DNA of 30,118 nucleotides from a virus. This document shows, one piece after another, positions 9,965 through 17,821 of the stretch. Location: IMG/VR virus record IMGVR_UViG_3300023174_000490, positions 1-30,118 of that record; one strand, given 5' to 3'. Both the position numbers and the translations under genes were made by a program. Below the pieces are notes generated by a model, which was not told the origin of the DNA, did not search any database, and was given only the letters and a program-made list of their open reading frames with translations. The first letter of the stretch is position 1. Each line of letters opens with the position of its first letter.

Positions 9965-9991
9965 AAAAAAGCCTCCTTGCGGAGGCTTTTT
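9965..9991 (-). terminator. Intrinsic terminator after the tail assembly chaperones
   Basis: GCCTCC (9971-9976) and GGAGGC (9981-9986) form a GC-rich stem with a 4-base loop. On the minus strand it is followed by TTTTTT (9970-9965). The plus strand also has a T tract, so it may act in both directions. It starts inside or next to the stop codon of the upstream gene (9990-9992). Confidence 0.85.
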
Positions 9992-10295
9992 ATTTTTTGG
10001 GTTTTTGGTCTTGTAGCTGCTTAGCTCTTATGCGGTCTATGCTGCAGATAAATTCGTAAAACATTCGGTGATCTTGGCGTTCTACGTCATACATGTCAAG
10101 AATATCACGGATATTTTGCAGGTTTTTACCTATGTAGTTTCCACCCATGTAGTCCCACATGTCAGATAAATTGTTGTATATCTGCAAGACTTCTTGCGCT
10201 TCTAGCGGTAGATCATCGTATTCTACTGGAATTTCAGAATCTAAGGGTTCTGACCCCATCATTTCACACATTTCAAAATACTGTTCACGGGTCAT
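9990..10295 (-). CDS. Tail assembly chaperone, second (T-like) protein
   Basis: A protein of about 101 residues, acidic and aromatic, starting MTREQYFEMCEMMG. This start is typical of small phage proteins encoded just before the tape measure. Its place between the G-like chaperone and the tape measure matches lambda gpT, which is made as a G-T frameshift fusion and helps tube assembly around the tape measure. An upstream GTG at 10301 adds two residues. There is no good AGGAG before either start, only a weak GGTG. The frame stays open upstream and overlaps the end of the G-like gene in the -1 frame, from a TGA near 10386. Expression could therefore be by -1 frameshift, but no textbook heptamer is present. 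Function is from context and family resemblance. Confidence 0.7.
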   Translation of the reverse strand: MTREQYFEMCEMMGSEPLDSEIPVEYDDLPLEAQEVLQIYNNLSDMWDYMGGNYIGKNLQNIRDILDMYDVERQDHRMFYEFICSIDRIRAKQLQDQKPKK

Positions 10296-10336
10296 GCCCA
10301 CACCACTATTCTGAAAGTATGATTTGAGTTGTTCGT

Positions 10337-10762
10337 TTACTTGCTGCCGCTGGCTTTCTGAAAATTGCTTAAGTCAGTAACCTGCTCCGATACCCACGAA
10401 TCAAAGTTGGCTGACGACTTCATCAAGAAAAGAGCATTGTCTTCTGAATATTCCAGTTCAGCTTCCATGTCTTTTTGTGCTGATAGATCAACAGGAGCCA
10501 GTTGCTCTAGGTATGAGAGTTTAAAACCACTCCAGCCCTTGATACATGCCTGAACATACAGCTGCAGAAATAGCTCGTCGTTGAGTTCTTCTGTGGATTG
10601 ACGGTTCTTGAACGAAGTTTTGGTGGCCTTCTTGCGAATTGAGACCAGAGTTTCACGGCTTAGGAAACTTAGTTCTACTGTGAATCCTGGAAAACCTGGA
10701 AACTCGGCGTCAACTGTTTTGCTGGGTACTAACAGTGACTTTAGTGATAGGGAAACTGACAT
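10337..10762 (-). CDS. Tail assembly chaperone, first (G-like) protein
   Basis: A 141-residue protein between the tail-tube genes and the tape measure, the usual place of the abundant G-type chaperone. ATG at 10762 has AAAGGA about 8 bases upstream. The N-terminus has a beta-rich segment with FPGFPGFTVELSFLSRE; the rest is helical and charged, ending NFQKASGSK. It acts in the cytoplasm, coating the tape measure and recruiting tail-tube subunits (family knowledge). A terminator just upstream (10795-10818) should lower its expression relative to the tail-tube proteins. Its last codons overlap the open -1 frame of the T-like protein. Confidence 0.75.
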   Translation of the reverse strand: MSVSLSLKSLLVPSKTVDAEFPGFPGFTVELSFLSRETLVSIRKKATKTSFKNRQSTEELNDELFLQLYVQACIKGWSGFKLSYLEQLAPVDLSAQKDMEAELEYSEDNALFLMKSSANFDSWVSEQVTDLSNFQKASGSK

Positions 10763-10789
10763 GGATTTTATCCTTTTGTATTAGTGAGA

Positions 10790-10818
10790 AAAAGAGGAGG
10801 GGAGATCAAACCCCTCCT
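10790..10818 (-). terminator. Intrinsic terminator after the second tail-tube gene
   Basis: On the minus strand AGGAGGGG (10818-10811) pairs with CCCCTCCT (10802-10795) across an 8-base loop. It is followed by CTTTTTC. It lies 10 bases beyond the stop codon of the tail-tube gene at 10828. Strong GC stem plus T tract. Confidence 0.8.
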
Positions 10819-10827
10819 GGAAAACAA

Positions 10828-12777
10828 TTATACTGCAAAGTACTTTAAGTTTGCATCATTGGTTTTTGTTACATCGTAAGTTGCAACAGACGATGTAGTT
10901 GAAGTACCTTGTGCTGTAAAATTAATTGTACTAGATACAACTTGTTGAACATCAATTGTGGGTACTTGCAAGAACACTGTTGGCAGGGTTAGCTGAATAT
11001 AAGGTGCTGTGGTAGAGCCAATTGCACCACCAATACCAGCTTTGTATAAAAACATAGGCTCAGTACTTGTATCTGTACAGTCTAAAATAGCGTCCAGTAA
11101 ATAACCAATGTCATCATTAGTGCCTGCACCTGTTCTTAAGTAAGCAGTAACACTACCAGTAATTGCACGCGTACCAGTGAAATAAGTAGCAGGAGTATTA
11201 ACAACACTTACAACAGTTGGAGTTAAATAAGTAATGTTGTTGTTGATGGTAAAGTTACCGCCTGTAACTGCAATACTAAATTCTTTACCTGCTGTTACTG
11301 CTGTTGTACCGTCTACAGATCTCTTTAAAGCTTTAAGAGAAGTTAGCTTAACGTTTGTTAGTCTGTTTGCTAAAAACGGTGCTGAAGTATTTTTTGCTTT
11401 ATATGCTCCGGCTAGCTTGGCATTGGTTGTGGTTCCAGAAAAATAACCAGGCTTAACAGTACTAAAAATAGCTGAACTAGTAGCTGTTGAAGTATCTGTG
11501 GATATTTGTCGTAGCGCAGTACCTTGACCACTCCACTGAGCCATAGTAATCTGATCAATACCGTAATCTACAGTCACTTGAGTTAACGCGCAGTTATCAA
11601 CAGCATATGCTACGTTGTCAACCAAGAATAGCATACCAAATTTTTGTAACTGGCTTTGATCACTGCCTGCTGTGCTTACGTAAGCATTAAGCAAGTTTTC
11701 GGCGTAGCCGGCTTTTGCCAAAGATACTGTTGTAATGCTGGCATTTGTTGTATTATCCCAAGCCATTGCAGTATACCGATCTTCAGGACTGTAAAAAGTC
11801 AGTTTTAAACTGCTTGTAGTACTATCACCACTGGCTGCTAGATACACTGCAACGTTTAAGTTGCTGGCCACTGCTGTACCAGGAGCTCCAGGAGCAGTAG
11901 CAAGTCCAGGTGTAACTGTGTAAGTTTTAGGAGCATCTACAATACCTGTGAGTACATAAGGTACATTTACGCTTGAAGCACCCAAAGCTGTGAAAGTGGT
12001 TCCACTACTGGTAAATGTAATAGTACCAATGCCGGTAGCTGGATCATACGCATAGGCAGTAGATGCAATACCTGTTAAAACACTTGCAAAATCTACTTGA
12101 GCACCAGTAGCTATATTAGCTACTTTGGTTACTTTTAAGCTGGTACAAGCAAGTGTGATACTGGCAAGGTTTGGGTTGTTTACTAGTGTAAACGTCATAC
12201 CCGTAACAGTTATTGTGGCATCTAGAGTTGCCAAGGCATTAAACTGCGATTGATGTGAACCAGTACCTGTGGGAGTAATACCTGATAACACAACAGTATC
12301 ACCGGCTGAAATAGTTCCGGGAACTGTGAAACCAGTGCCTGTAACAGTGATTTTTCCAGTGGCCTGTGTATATGCAAGAGCACCACCAGTAATCGATCCA
12401 CTGCCGCTTGTACCAAAAATAACTGAAACTGGTGTTGTGTCAATTGGTTTTGAGCTCAGCAGGGCATTCCACAGTACGTTTTCTTCTGCAGTTACTTTTG
12501 CACCGCTGGCTTTGTAAGGGCGCAGATATGTAGAAAAAGAAAAATCAACTGGAGCCAAACTAGTATTAAAACTACGTTGTGATCTTACTGGTGAAGTTCC
12601 ACCCTCTGACACTGTTACTGCTTCTGAGTTAGTGTTTTGAGAAAAGGTGAACCCGTCTAAAATTTGGAGTTCATACGTGTTGGTGGGAGTATACCCTGTA
12701 TCTTGCACAACTCCTGTTGTTGCGTCTATGTTAAGAGTAAAGAATACTTTACTATTTCTTGATAAATTAATAGCCAT
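10828..12777 (-). CDS. Major tail tube protein paralogue with large inserted domain
   Basis: A 649-residue protein. Residues 1-115 and about 335-649 align closely with the 379-residue protein encoded immediately upstream. Shared strings include LDGFTFSQNTN, SLAPVDFSFSTY, NNNITYLTP, YFTGTRAI and VPTIDVQQVV/IPSIDVQQVV. The main difference is an insertion at about residues 120-335: Gly/Thr/Ser/Ala-rich beta segments (GTISAGDTVVLSGITPTG, VLTGI) that look like an immunoglobulin-like or adhesion decoration domain. The shared part is the tail-tube fold by its place between the tail terminator and the chaperones. The start at ATG 12777 gives MAINLSRNSK, matching the paralogue's MALNLSRNSR; its SD is weaker than the paralogue's. 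It is followed by a strong terminator. Whether both proteins are in one tube, or one decorates or caps it, cannot be told. Confidence 0.85.
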   Translation of the reverse strand: MAINLSRNSKVFFTLNIDATTGVVQDTGYTPTNTYELQILDGFTFSQNTNSEAVTVSEGGTSPVRSQRSFNTSLAPVDFSFSTYLRPYKASGAKVTAEENVLWNALLSSKPIDTTPVSVIFGTSGSGSITGGALAYTQATGKITVTGTGFTVPGTISAGDTVVLSGITPTGTGSHQSQFNALATLDATITVTGMTFTLVNNPNLASITLACTSLKVTKVANIATGAQVDFASVLTGIASTAYAYDPATGIGTITFTSSGTTFTALGASSVNVPYVLTGIVDAPKTYTVTPGLATAPGAPGTAVASNLNVAVYLAASGDSTTSSLKLTFYSPEDRYTAMAWDNTTNASITTVSLAKAGYAENLLNAYVSTAGSDQSQLQKFGMLFLVDNVAYAVDNCALTQVTVDYGIDQITMAQWSGQGTALRQISTDTSTATSSAIFSTVKPGYFSGTTTNAKLAGAYKAKNTSAPFLANRLTNVKLTSLKALKRSVDGTTAVTAGKEFSIAVTGGNFTINNNITYLTPTVVSVVNTPATYFTGTRAITGSVTAYLRTGAGTNDDIGYLLDAILDCTDTSTEPMFLYKAGIGGAIGSTTAPYIQLTLPTVFLQVPTIDVQQVVSSTINFTAQGTSTTSSVATYDVTKTNDANLKYFAV

Positions 12778-12799
12778 TATACTCTGCTTTCTATTTTGG

Positions 12800-12833
12800 C
12801 TAAAACACAGCCAAGGTTGTCTTGGCTGTGTTT
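12800..12833 (-). terminator. Intrinsic terminator between the two tail-tube genes
   Basis: AAACACAGCCAAG (12803-12815) and CTTGGCTGTGTTT (12821-12833) are perfect 13-bp arms around a 5-base loop. On the minus strand the GC-rich part of the stem runs into TTTTAG. The T tract is short and partly inside the stem, so termination may be partial. Confidence 0.65.
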
Positions 12834-12849
12834 AGATTGTTATAGGAAA

Positions 12850-12879
12850 ATTATAGTGAGATTTTCCAAAGAATATTAA
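12850..12879 (-). promoter_or_regulatory. Possible weak sigma-70 promoter at the end of the first tail-tube gene
   Basis: Minus strand: TTAATA (12879-12874), 18-base spacer, TATAAT (12855-12850). The -10 is perfect and the -35 matches 4 of 6. The -10 lies inside a small GGAAAAT/ATTTTCC hairpin (12845-12867). It sits upstream of the terminator-like hairpin, so its use is uncertain. Confidence 0.4.
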
Positions 12880-14015
12880 GGGGCTGTATAAGTAATATCA
12901 AGATCAGAGGTAGCTGCCAGATCGTAACTAGAACCAGAATAACCTTGAGCTGTAAAGTTAATTGTGGTAGTCACAACTTGCTGAACATCAATGCTGGGAA
13001 TCTGTACGCTGCAGTGAGGCATGTTTAAAGTTACTTTGGTTGTAGCACTGGCTCCACCCACGTCAACTACTAAAGCAAAATCAGTTTCTGTGGTACTGGT
13101 GGCTGCCAACATTTGACTTAGCAGGTAGCCTGCATCTGAGGTACTACCCGTTCTTAAGTAAGCAGTGAAAGATCCTGAAATAGCTCTTGTACCTGTAAAA
13201 TAAGTGGTTGGTACGTTTACAACAGCTAAGTTACTTGGGGTCAAGTATGTAATATTGTTGTTGTAAGTTAAACTACCACCGGTAATAGGTAATGTAAACT
13301 GTGAGATACTAGGAGTATTACCTGTTATTTTAACTGTGCTCAGCTTGTTGGCAATAAAAGCTGCTGAAGTATTTTTCTGAGTGTAGTTACTGGTTCCAGT
13401 AACACCACCGCCGGTAAAAGTACCTGTGGTAGCCACTAAGTTAGCAGTCAGTTGACGAATAGCAGCTCCAAATCCACTCCACTGTAGGGTTGAGATTTGA
13501 TCAATTGAAAAATCAAGTACTGCTTGATTCATTGCACAGTTATCAATTACGTAGGTAACTTGGTCAATGATCATAATCATGCCAAATTTAGTTAACTGAT
13601 TGCTGTTGGTATTAGCAAGAGTAAATGTACTGTTGGTAGTACCCGAAGTATTAAAACCTGCGTTAGTAAACGAAGTTGAAGACGTAGGATTATTTAATAA
13701 AACACCCCACAGTACACTTTCTTCGGCTAATACGTTTGTGGACTTTCTTGGGCGTACATAAGTGCTAAAAGAAAAGTCAACAGGTGCAAGACTGGTGTTG
13801 AAAGTACGCTGACCACGAACAGGTGTTGCACCTGCTTCATTTAAGGTAACAGCTTCGGTGTTTGTGTTCTGTGAAAAGGTAAACCCATCTAATACTTGAA
13901 TTTCATAAGTATTTGCTGCGGTGAACCCGTTGCTTGCTGTTTCTTGCACTTTACCCGCGCTATCTACGTTGGTGGTAAGAAATACTCTACTATTTCTAGA
14001 TAAATTTAATGCCAT
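12876..14015 (-). CDS. Major tail tube protein
   Basis: A 379-residue protein, Thr/Ser/Asn-rich and beta-like, with AAAGGA 7 bases before ATG 14015. It is the compact paralogue of the 649-residue protein downstream, matching it over both halves (SLAPVDFSFSTY, NNNITYLTP, IDVQQVV). Gene order is tail terminator, this gene, its paralogue, chaperones, tape measure. That makes it the best candidate for the principal tail tube subunit, which polymerises around the tape measure to form the DNA channel. Its stronger ribosome binding site and the terminator behind it fit high expression. The tail-tube assignment rests on position and paralogy, not on a catalytic motif. Confidence 0.85.
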   Translation of the reverse strand: MALNLSRNSRVFLTTNVDSAGKVQETASNGFTAANTYEIQVLDGFTFSQNTNTEAVTLNEAGATPVRGQRTFNTSLAPVDFSFSTYVRPRKSTNVLAEESVLWGVLLNNPTSSTSFTNAGFNTSGTTNSTFTLANTNSNQLTKFGMIMIIDQVTYVIDNCAMNQAVLDFSIDQISTLQWSGFGAAIRQLTANLVATTGTFTGGGVTGTSNYTQKNTSAAFIANKLSTVKITGNTPSISQFTLPITGGSLTYNNNITYLTPSNLAVVNVPTTYFTGTRAISGSFTAYLRTGSTSDAGYLLSQMLAATSTTETDFALVVDVGGASATTKVTLNMPHCSVQIPSIDVQQVVTTTINFTAQGYSGSSYDLAATSDLDITYTAP

Positions 14016-14089
14016 GGTGATTCCTTTAGGCTGAGTGATGTAATCTGCTCGGCGAGACTTTTATCTGCGTTTGCGATACTTCACGAATA

Positions 14090-14527
14090 TTAAGGTACTT
14101 GATAGCGTACCTGTAGGTTTATTTCTCCAACAGCGTAAGGTGCTAAAAGCCCTTCGTCTGTTGTAATTGAAGAGATTAAAATCTCTGTGGTTTCATAACC
14201 GTTTTCCGAATCGTATTTAAGTACACGATTTTGGTCTATGCTGGTTTCCAGGTCTTCCAGCAAGCTTTCTAAGAGCTGCTGGGAGTCTTCGCCTTTGCAG
14301 TATGCTTTGATGGAAACACCTAAATAACCCCAGGTAAAACCGCTGGGTAGGTACTCACGGGATTCTGAACCTGGTGACATGTACACTGCGGGCCACTGAT
14401 TAATTTCATCCCAGAACCGAAGTTGTGCGTAAGCATTGTTGTATAAGTTAGTCTTATAAACACCAGTACCGTCAATTAACTTAAACTTTTCAGCAAGGGC
14501 TTTTACAATTGATGTTCTTCTTGACAT
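14090..14527 (-). CDS. Tail terminator / tail completion protein
   Basis: A 145-residue protein (MSRRTSIVKALAEKF) with GGA 4 bases before ATG 14527. A TTG three codons further upstream is less likely. The composition is alpha/beta, with a run of short beta strands and the C-terminal strand INLQVRYQVP. This fits the small proteins that cap the head-proximal end of the tail tube (lambda gpU-like). It lies directly before the tail-tube genes, where such proteins are usually encoded. The start overlaps the 3' end of the GIY-YIG endonuclease gene by 25 bases, so the endonuclease gene appears to be inserted tightly against its reading frame. Function is by size, fold impression and context. Confidence 0.65.
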   Translation of the reverse strand: MSRRTSIVKALAEKFKLIDGTGVYKTNLYNNAYAQLRFWDEINQWPAVYMSPGSESREYLPSGFTWGYLGVSIKAYCKGEDSQQLLESLLEDLETSIDQNRVLKYDSENGYETTEILISSITTDEGLLAPYAVGEINLQVRYQVP

Positions 14528-15237
14528 AAAGTCCAACCTTTTACTTGTTTAGATTCTTTAGTTAGTACCCTATGTAAAGAACTTTTAGGAATATTGTGAT
14601 CTCGTGCAAATTGTTGCACATTGTGAACTCTGTATACATAACCATCAGGGGACTGTATAAGCGGGTATCTAATACCTTTTGCAGCAGCGCAATAGTTAAT
14701 TTTATTGTGTGATGCTGATTGAATAACTTGTGCTGCTTTTCGGTTGACGTTTTCTACTAGTATTTTACTGTACATTTCCGGAAATTCTTCTTGTAGCCAA
14801 TTATGGCTTAACCCGATAGAAATTTTATATATAGTACTCTTTTTTACACCAGTTAGCTCGCTGATTTCTACTAATGACTTAGAGGTAGTCAGCTGTTCAA
14901 AAACTTGAAGTAATTGAGTTTTACTATACTTACTATTGCCAGATTCCGTACCTTTGCCATAGGGCGCTTGATTAGCAGAAGTATAAGTATTAAAATTATC
15001 TTTGAAGATTTCCAAAGTTTCATCTTCAAAGTCATCTAACTCATCTGAAGAACATTCTGTTAGTATTTCAAGTTCAGGGGTTCCATACACTTTGTATGCA
15101 TTTAACAACTTTTCGGTTGCAATTGCAGTTTTGAAACTATATAAGTGCTCTTTAAACCGTTTTTCTATGTGCACAGACTGACCTATGTAACATTTATTGG
15201 TATTTTTGAATACCAATCTATAAATTCCAATTGTCAT
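14503..15237 (-). CDS. GIY-YIG homing endonuclease with C-terminal DNA-binding repeats
   Basis: A 244-residue free-standing endonuclease. The GIY half is in the N-terminal MTIGIYRLVF and the YIG half is CYIGQS near residue 17. A conserved Arg follows in EKRFKEH. The middle has an HTH-like segment (LVEISELTGVKKSTIYKIS). The C-terminus (VYRVHNVQQFARDHNIPKSS, then GW) matches the NUMOD1-type DNA-binding motif of homing enzymes. I chose ATG 15237 because the protein then starts at the GIY strand and AGGAA lies upstream. It is inserted between the neck gene and the tail terminator gene and is more AT-rich than the neighbouring structural genes. It is a paralogue of the enzyme at 21480-22175. Such genes spread by cutting phages that lack them. 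Confidence 0.9.
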   Translation of the reverse strand: MTIGIYRLVFKNTNKCYIGQSVHIEKRFKEHLYSFKTAIATEKLLNAYKVYGTPELEILTECSSDELDDFEDETLEIFKDNFNTYTSANQAPYGKGTESGNSKYSKTQLLQVFEQLTTSKSLVEISELTGVKKSTIYKISIGLSHNWLQEEFPEMYSKILVENVNRKAAQVIQSASHNKINYCAAAKGIRYPLIQSPDGYVYRVHNVQQFARDHNIPKSSLHRVLTKESKQVKGWTLCQEEHQL

Positions 15238-15312
15238 TTTCTTATTCCTGTAAATAAGGGAGGCCACTGTACAGGCAGTGTTAACGGGTAATTAGGCCGA
15301 TACCTCATAAGT

Positions 15313-17115
15313 TTAGGCTAATACAGCCCTCATACGATTGTTGACTTGTGTTGCTAAAACTTCACGAATGCTGCGGGAAATCAGGGTCTTGGGATCACGT
15401 GAGCGTGGACTGCTCTGAGCGCCGCCTTCGCTAAATGTTGCGTACGGGTTGCGCATGTAGGTGTAGTAGGCTGTGATCATGCCTTCGCGTGATTGTGACA
15501 TGCTGGTAACTTGGGCTGACTCAGCTAGTCTGCCGGTTCTGTAGTTCAACACATTTTTGCTGGTGCCGGTGCCCATGTTCTTTTGAATTTGCTGAGCCAG
15601 TGCCAAGTTCAGCATGGTCTGGAGACTGGCCAAGCTGGTGAATTTGCCTTGGTTAGTACGTAATCTTTGTGTAGTTTTGCGTACACCAATTTTAAAGTCA
15701 ATGCCAGTAAGTTTTGGTTTACTTAATACTGGTTTATTTATCTTAGGTTTAGTAACCGGTTTTGGTGTTTTATTACGTCCAGTTGCTTTTGAGTAGCCGC
15801 CAGACGGCAACTTTTCACCAGTCATAGTAGTAGTTAGTTTTTTACTAATAGCAGTTAATACGGAGTCAGAGCCTTCAGCCTTTAATAATATATCTCCAAA
15901 CTTATTTGAACTCTCAACTATTTTTTGAGCGTATTTTTTAACTATATCGTTTTCAGCAGTACTCAACTTAGTAGCTAGTTGTCTTGATACTTCGGCTAAT
16001 TTACCTATTTCACTAAATATACTTTCTAGCTGTTGTGCGAATTGAATAGACTTGGGATTTCTTACGGATACAGTACTGCCCGGTGGAGTTATAAAACTGA
16101 CATTTTTTGTATCAGAAATTAACTTTTCCAGCTTTTTTCCTGCTGATAGTAATAAACTTCCAATCTCACTATTATCAATAGCTACCTGTATTTCAGCAGC
16201 AGATTTTGGGTTTAAAGGGTCTGTATATACTTCTTTTGATAACTGTACAAAAATTTCAGGATTTGTTTTTAATGAAGACGATAAAAAATCTATGTACTCT
16301 AACGTATTAAATACTGCTGAAAATGTATTATTTAGTTTTTCTACTTTCTTTTTGTCTTCCTCTTCATTTATGTCTATATTTTTAAATATATCAACAGAAA
16401 GTTCGCCTAAATTATAGTCTGCTTCATTGGCATTTGCTCCAAAAGCTCTGAATAATTTTTGATTAAAAATTCCCAGTAAGTGTCCTGCATCGGTATTGGC
16501 AGAAATGAATTCAACTAGTGCTTTGCTATTTTTCTTAAAAATTAAATACTCACTAAACAAAGTATTTATTGTAGCATGTGGTAAACTTTTTATATAAAAT
16601 ACAGAATCACTGGGTTTTTCAACGGAGATATTCTTATCTGTAATAAATTTTAAAAAATTATCGTAAAGATCTGGATCTAATAAAACTTTTTCTGCTTCTG
16701 TTGCAAGTTCTACTACAGCTCGCTGTAAAGATGCTAGTTCATCCTGCAAACCCGAGTTCCTATCTTTTAGTATATGCGCTTTTAAATGCTTTTTAAGCTC
16801 AGCGTACCCTGCTTGTTTACTAATGTTACCATCTTTTCCTATAACACGATAGCCTACTTTGCTACTATCTTTAGATATACTAGCAAAACCTTTTGCTATA
16901 TCATTTAAACCTTCTTTACCAAAAATACCGTTTTGTTTGACGTTTGTTAGTATTCTAGTCATGTTTGTTGTAGTTACATCACTAGGTATAAACGTATTTC
17001 CAAACTGTTTACCAGGGTTCAACAGTTTGGCTTTTTGTATATCTTCATCTATATTTTTTACTAGGCTATCTAGTATTTTTTGTTGCAAAGTGGCACTAAG
17101 TTTACTAACGCTCAT
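15313..17115 (-). CDS. Neck / head-tail joining protein with long N-terminal extension
   Basis: A 600-residue protein between the gp6-like connector and the tail terminator, the position of gp10-like or neck type 1 proteins. Only the last 120 residues or so (from about residue 475) look like that class: a helix with NLALAQQIQ, then LNYRTGRLAESAQV, SREGMITAYYTYMRNPYATFSEGG and a charged C-terminus. The first 470 residues are Lys/Asp/Ser/Asn-rich and mostly helical with no motif I recognise. The DNA there (15.8-17.1 kb) is markedly AT-rich. The gene may be a fusion of a neck domain with a separate capsid-internal or ejected protein. The stop of the upstream connector gene (17118) and the ATG here (17115) are almost touching. 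Confidence 0.6.
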   Translation of the reverse strand: MSVSKLSATLQQKILDSLVKNIDEDIQKAKLLNPGKQFGNTFIPSDVTTTNMTRILTNVKQNGIFGKEGLNDIAKGFASISKDSSKVGYRVIGKDGNISKQAGYAELKKHLKAHILKDRNSGLQDELASLQRAVVELATEAEKVLLDPDLYDNFLKFITDKNISVEKPSDSVFYIKSLPHATINTLFSEYLIFKKNSKALVEFISANTDAGHLLGIFNQKLFRAFGANANEADYNLGELSVDIFKNIDINEEEDKKKVEKLNNTFSAVFNTLEYIDFLSSSLKTNPEIFVQLSKEVYTDPLNPKSAAEIQVAIDNSEIGSLLLSAGKKLEKLISDTKNVSFITPPGSTVSVRNPKSIQFAQQLESIFSEIGKLAEVSRQLATKLSTAENDIVKKYAQKIVESSNKFGDILLKAEGSDSVLTAISKKLTTTMTGEKLPSGGYSKATGRNKTPKPVTKPKINKPVLSKPKLTGIDFKIGVRKTTQRLRTNQGKFTSLASLQTMLNLALAQQIQKNMGTGTSKNVLNYRTGRLAESAQVTSMSQSREGMITAYYTYMRNPYATFSEGGAQSSPRSRDPKTLISRSIREVLATQVNNRMRAVLA

Positions 17116-17117
17116 AA

Positions 17118-17738
17118 TCAGTTATAGCTGGAGGTATACAAATCCAACACACGCTTGATGTGTGCAGGCAGGTTGGTGCTGGCAACGTACTCAATTTGCA
17201 TGGTATTTGGGCTAACAGGTCTTGTGCTGTGTACAGCAGAGTCATTGCGCATGTAGTAGTTGATCAAGTCCAGCACAGCCAGTTTCAAGTCTTCTGGTAA
17301 GGTTTCGTAACCTGCTGTGTATGTTACACGGTAACCGTTAACGCGTTTTGGGAATGTTGGAGTAACAGAGCGCTTTATGACTCCGTCCCAATAATCCGGC
17401 TGGTATCCTATTACCTGAAGCGGAACAATGCTGTCATTCTCTGTATCCAATGCGTAATCAGTGAACTCAGTCATTTCAGAGTATGTAGCACCGTAGTCTA
17501 AGCTGTACTCTACAAGCTGCACTTGCAACACAGGAGTTTCTTGCAGCACAAACTGGTCGCCGCCCTTAAAGTTTTCTACTTTTGAATCATCTACCCAATC
17601 CACAAAAGTTCTGCGGCAGATTGATTTTACCAGTGCGCTTACACGTGGAATTACAGCAGAGATAGCAGCATCTTGAGTGGTACTGGAAATTCCTGCATAG
17701 GCCTTATACTGTGCCAGAGTAACTAAGTCAATGCCCAT
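17118..17738 (-). CDS. Head-tail connector (gp6-like adaptor)
   Basis: A 206-residue protein of the gp6-like head-tail connector type. It has an N-terminal LVTLAQYKAYAGI and a helix with DAAISAVIPRVSALVKSICRRTF, a central beta domain (VYSLDYG, YRVTYTAGY) and the typical LPEDLKLAVLDLINYYMRN helix. It forms a ring under the portal that links it to the neck and tail. ATG 17738 has a strong AGGAG 6 bases upstream. The gene lies after the capsid and before the neck gene, as in HK97-like phages. A terminator and a second hairpin lie between the capsid stop and this ribosome binding site, so expression relies on read-through and is expected to be far below capsid. Confidence 0.85.
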   Translation of the reverse strand: MGIDLVTLAQYKAYAGISSTTQDAAISAVIPRVSALVKSICRRTFVDWVDDSKVENFKGGDQFVLQETPVLQVQLVEYSLDYGATYSEMTEFTDYALDTENDSIVPLQVIGYQPDYWDGVIKRSVTPTFPKRVNGYRVTYTAGYETLPEDLKLAVLDLINYYMRNDSAVHSTRPVSPNTMQIEYVASTNLPAHIKRVLDLYTSSYN

Positions 17739-17749
17739 GGTTTCTCCTT

Positions 17750-17783
17750 GTCTTTTTCTAAGAGTTGGCCCTTAGAAAAAGAC
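17750..17783 (-). repeat. Second hairpin between capsid terminator and connector gene
   Basis: GTCTTTTTCTAAG (17750-17762) and CTTAGAAAAAGAC (17771-17783) are perfect 13-base arms around an 8-base loop. On the minus strand the 5' arm of this hairpin contains the T tract of the preceding terminator, and the 3' arm ends next to the AGGAG of the connector gene. It shares three bases with the terminator stem, so the two structures stack or compete. Confidence 0.7.
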
Positions 17784-17802
17784 AGGAACCGAAGTTCCTG
17801 TC
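17776..17802 (-). terminator. Intrinsic terminator after the capsid gene (UUCG tetraloop)
   Basis: On the minus strand GACAGGAAC (17802-17794), a TTCG loop and GTTCCTGTC (17789-17781) form a 9-bp stem with the very stable UUCG tetraloop. It is followed by TTTTTCT. It lies 20 bases after the capsid stop codon at 17822. Confidence 0.9.
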
Positions 17803-17821
17803 AATTAAATTAAGCTAAATA

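Noticed and set aside
9859-9966. A 36-codon upstream extension of the tape measure
   Set aside because: It crosses a consensus promoter, and the internal ATG has an ideal AGGAGA.
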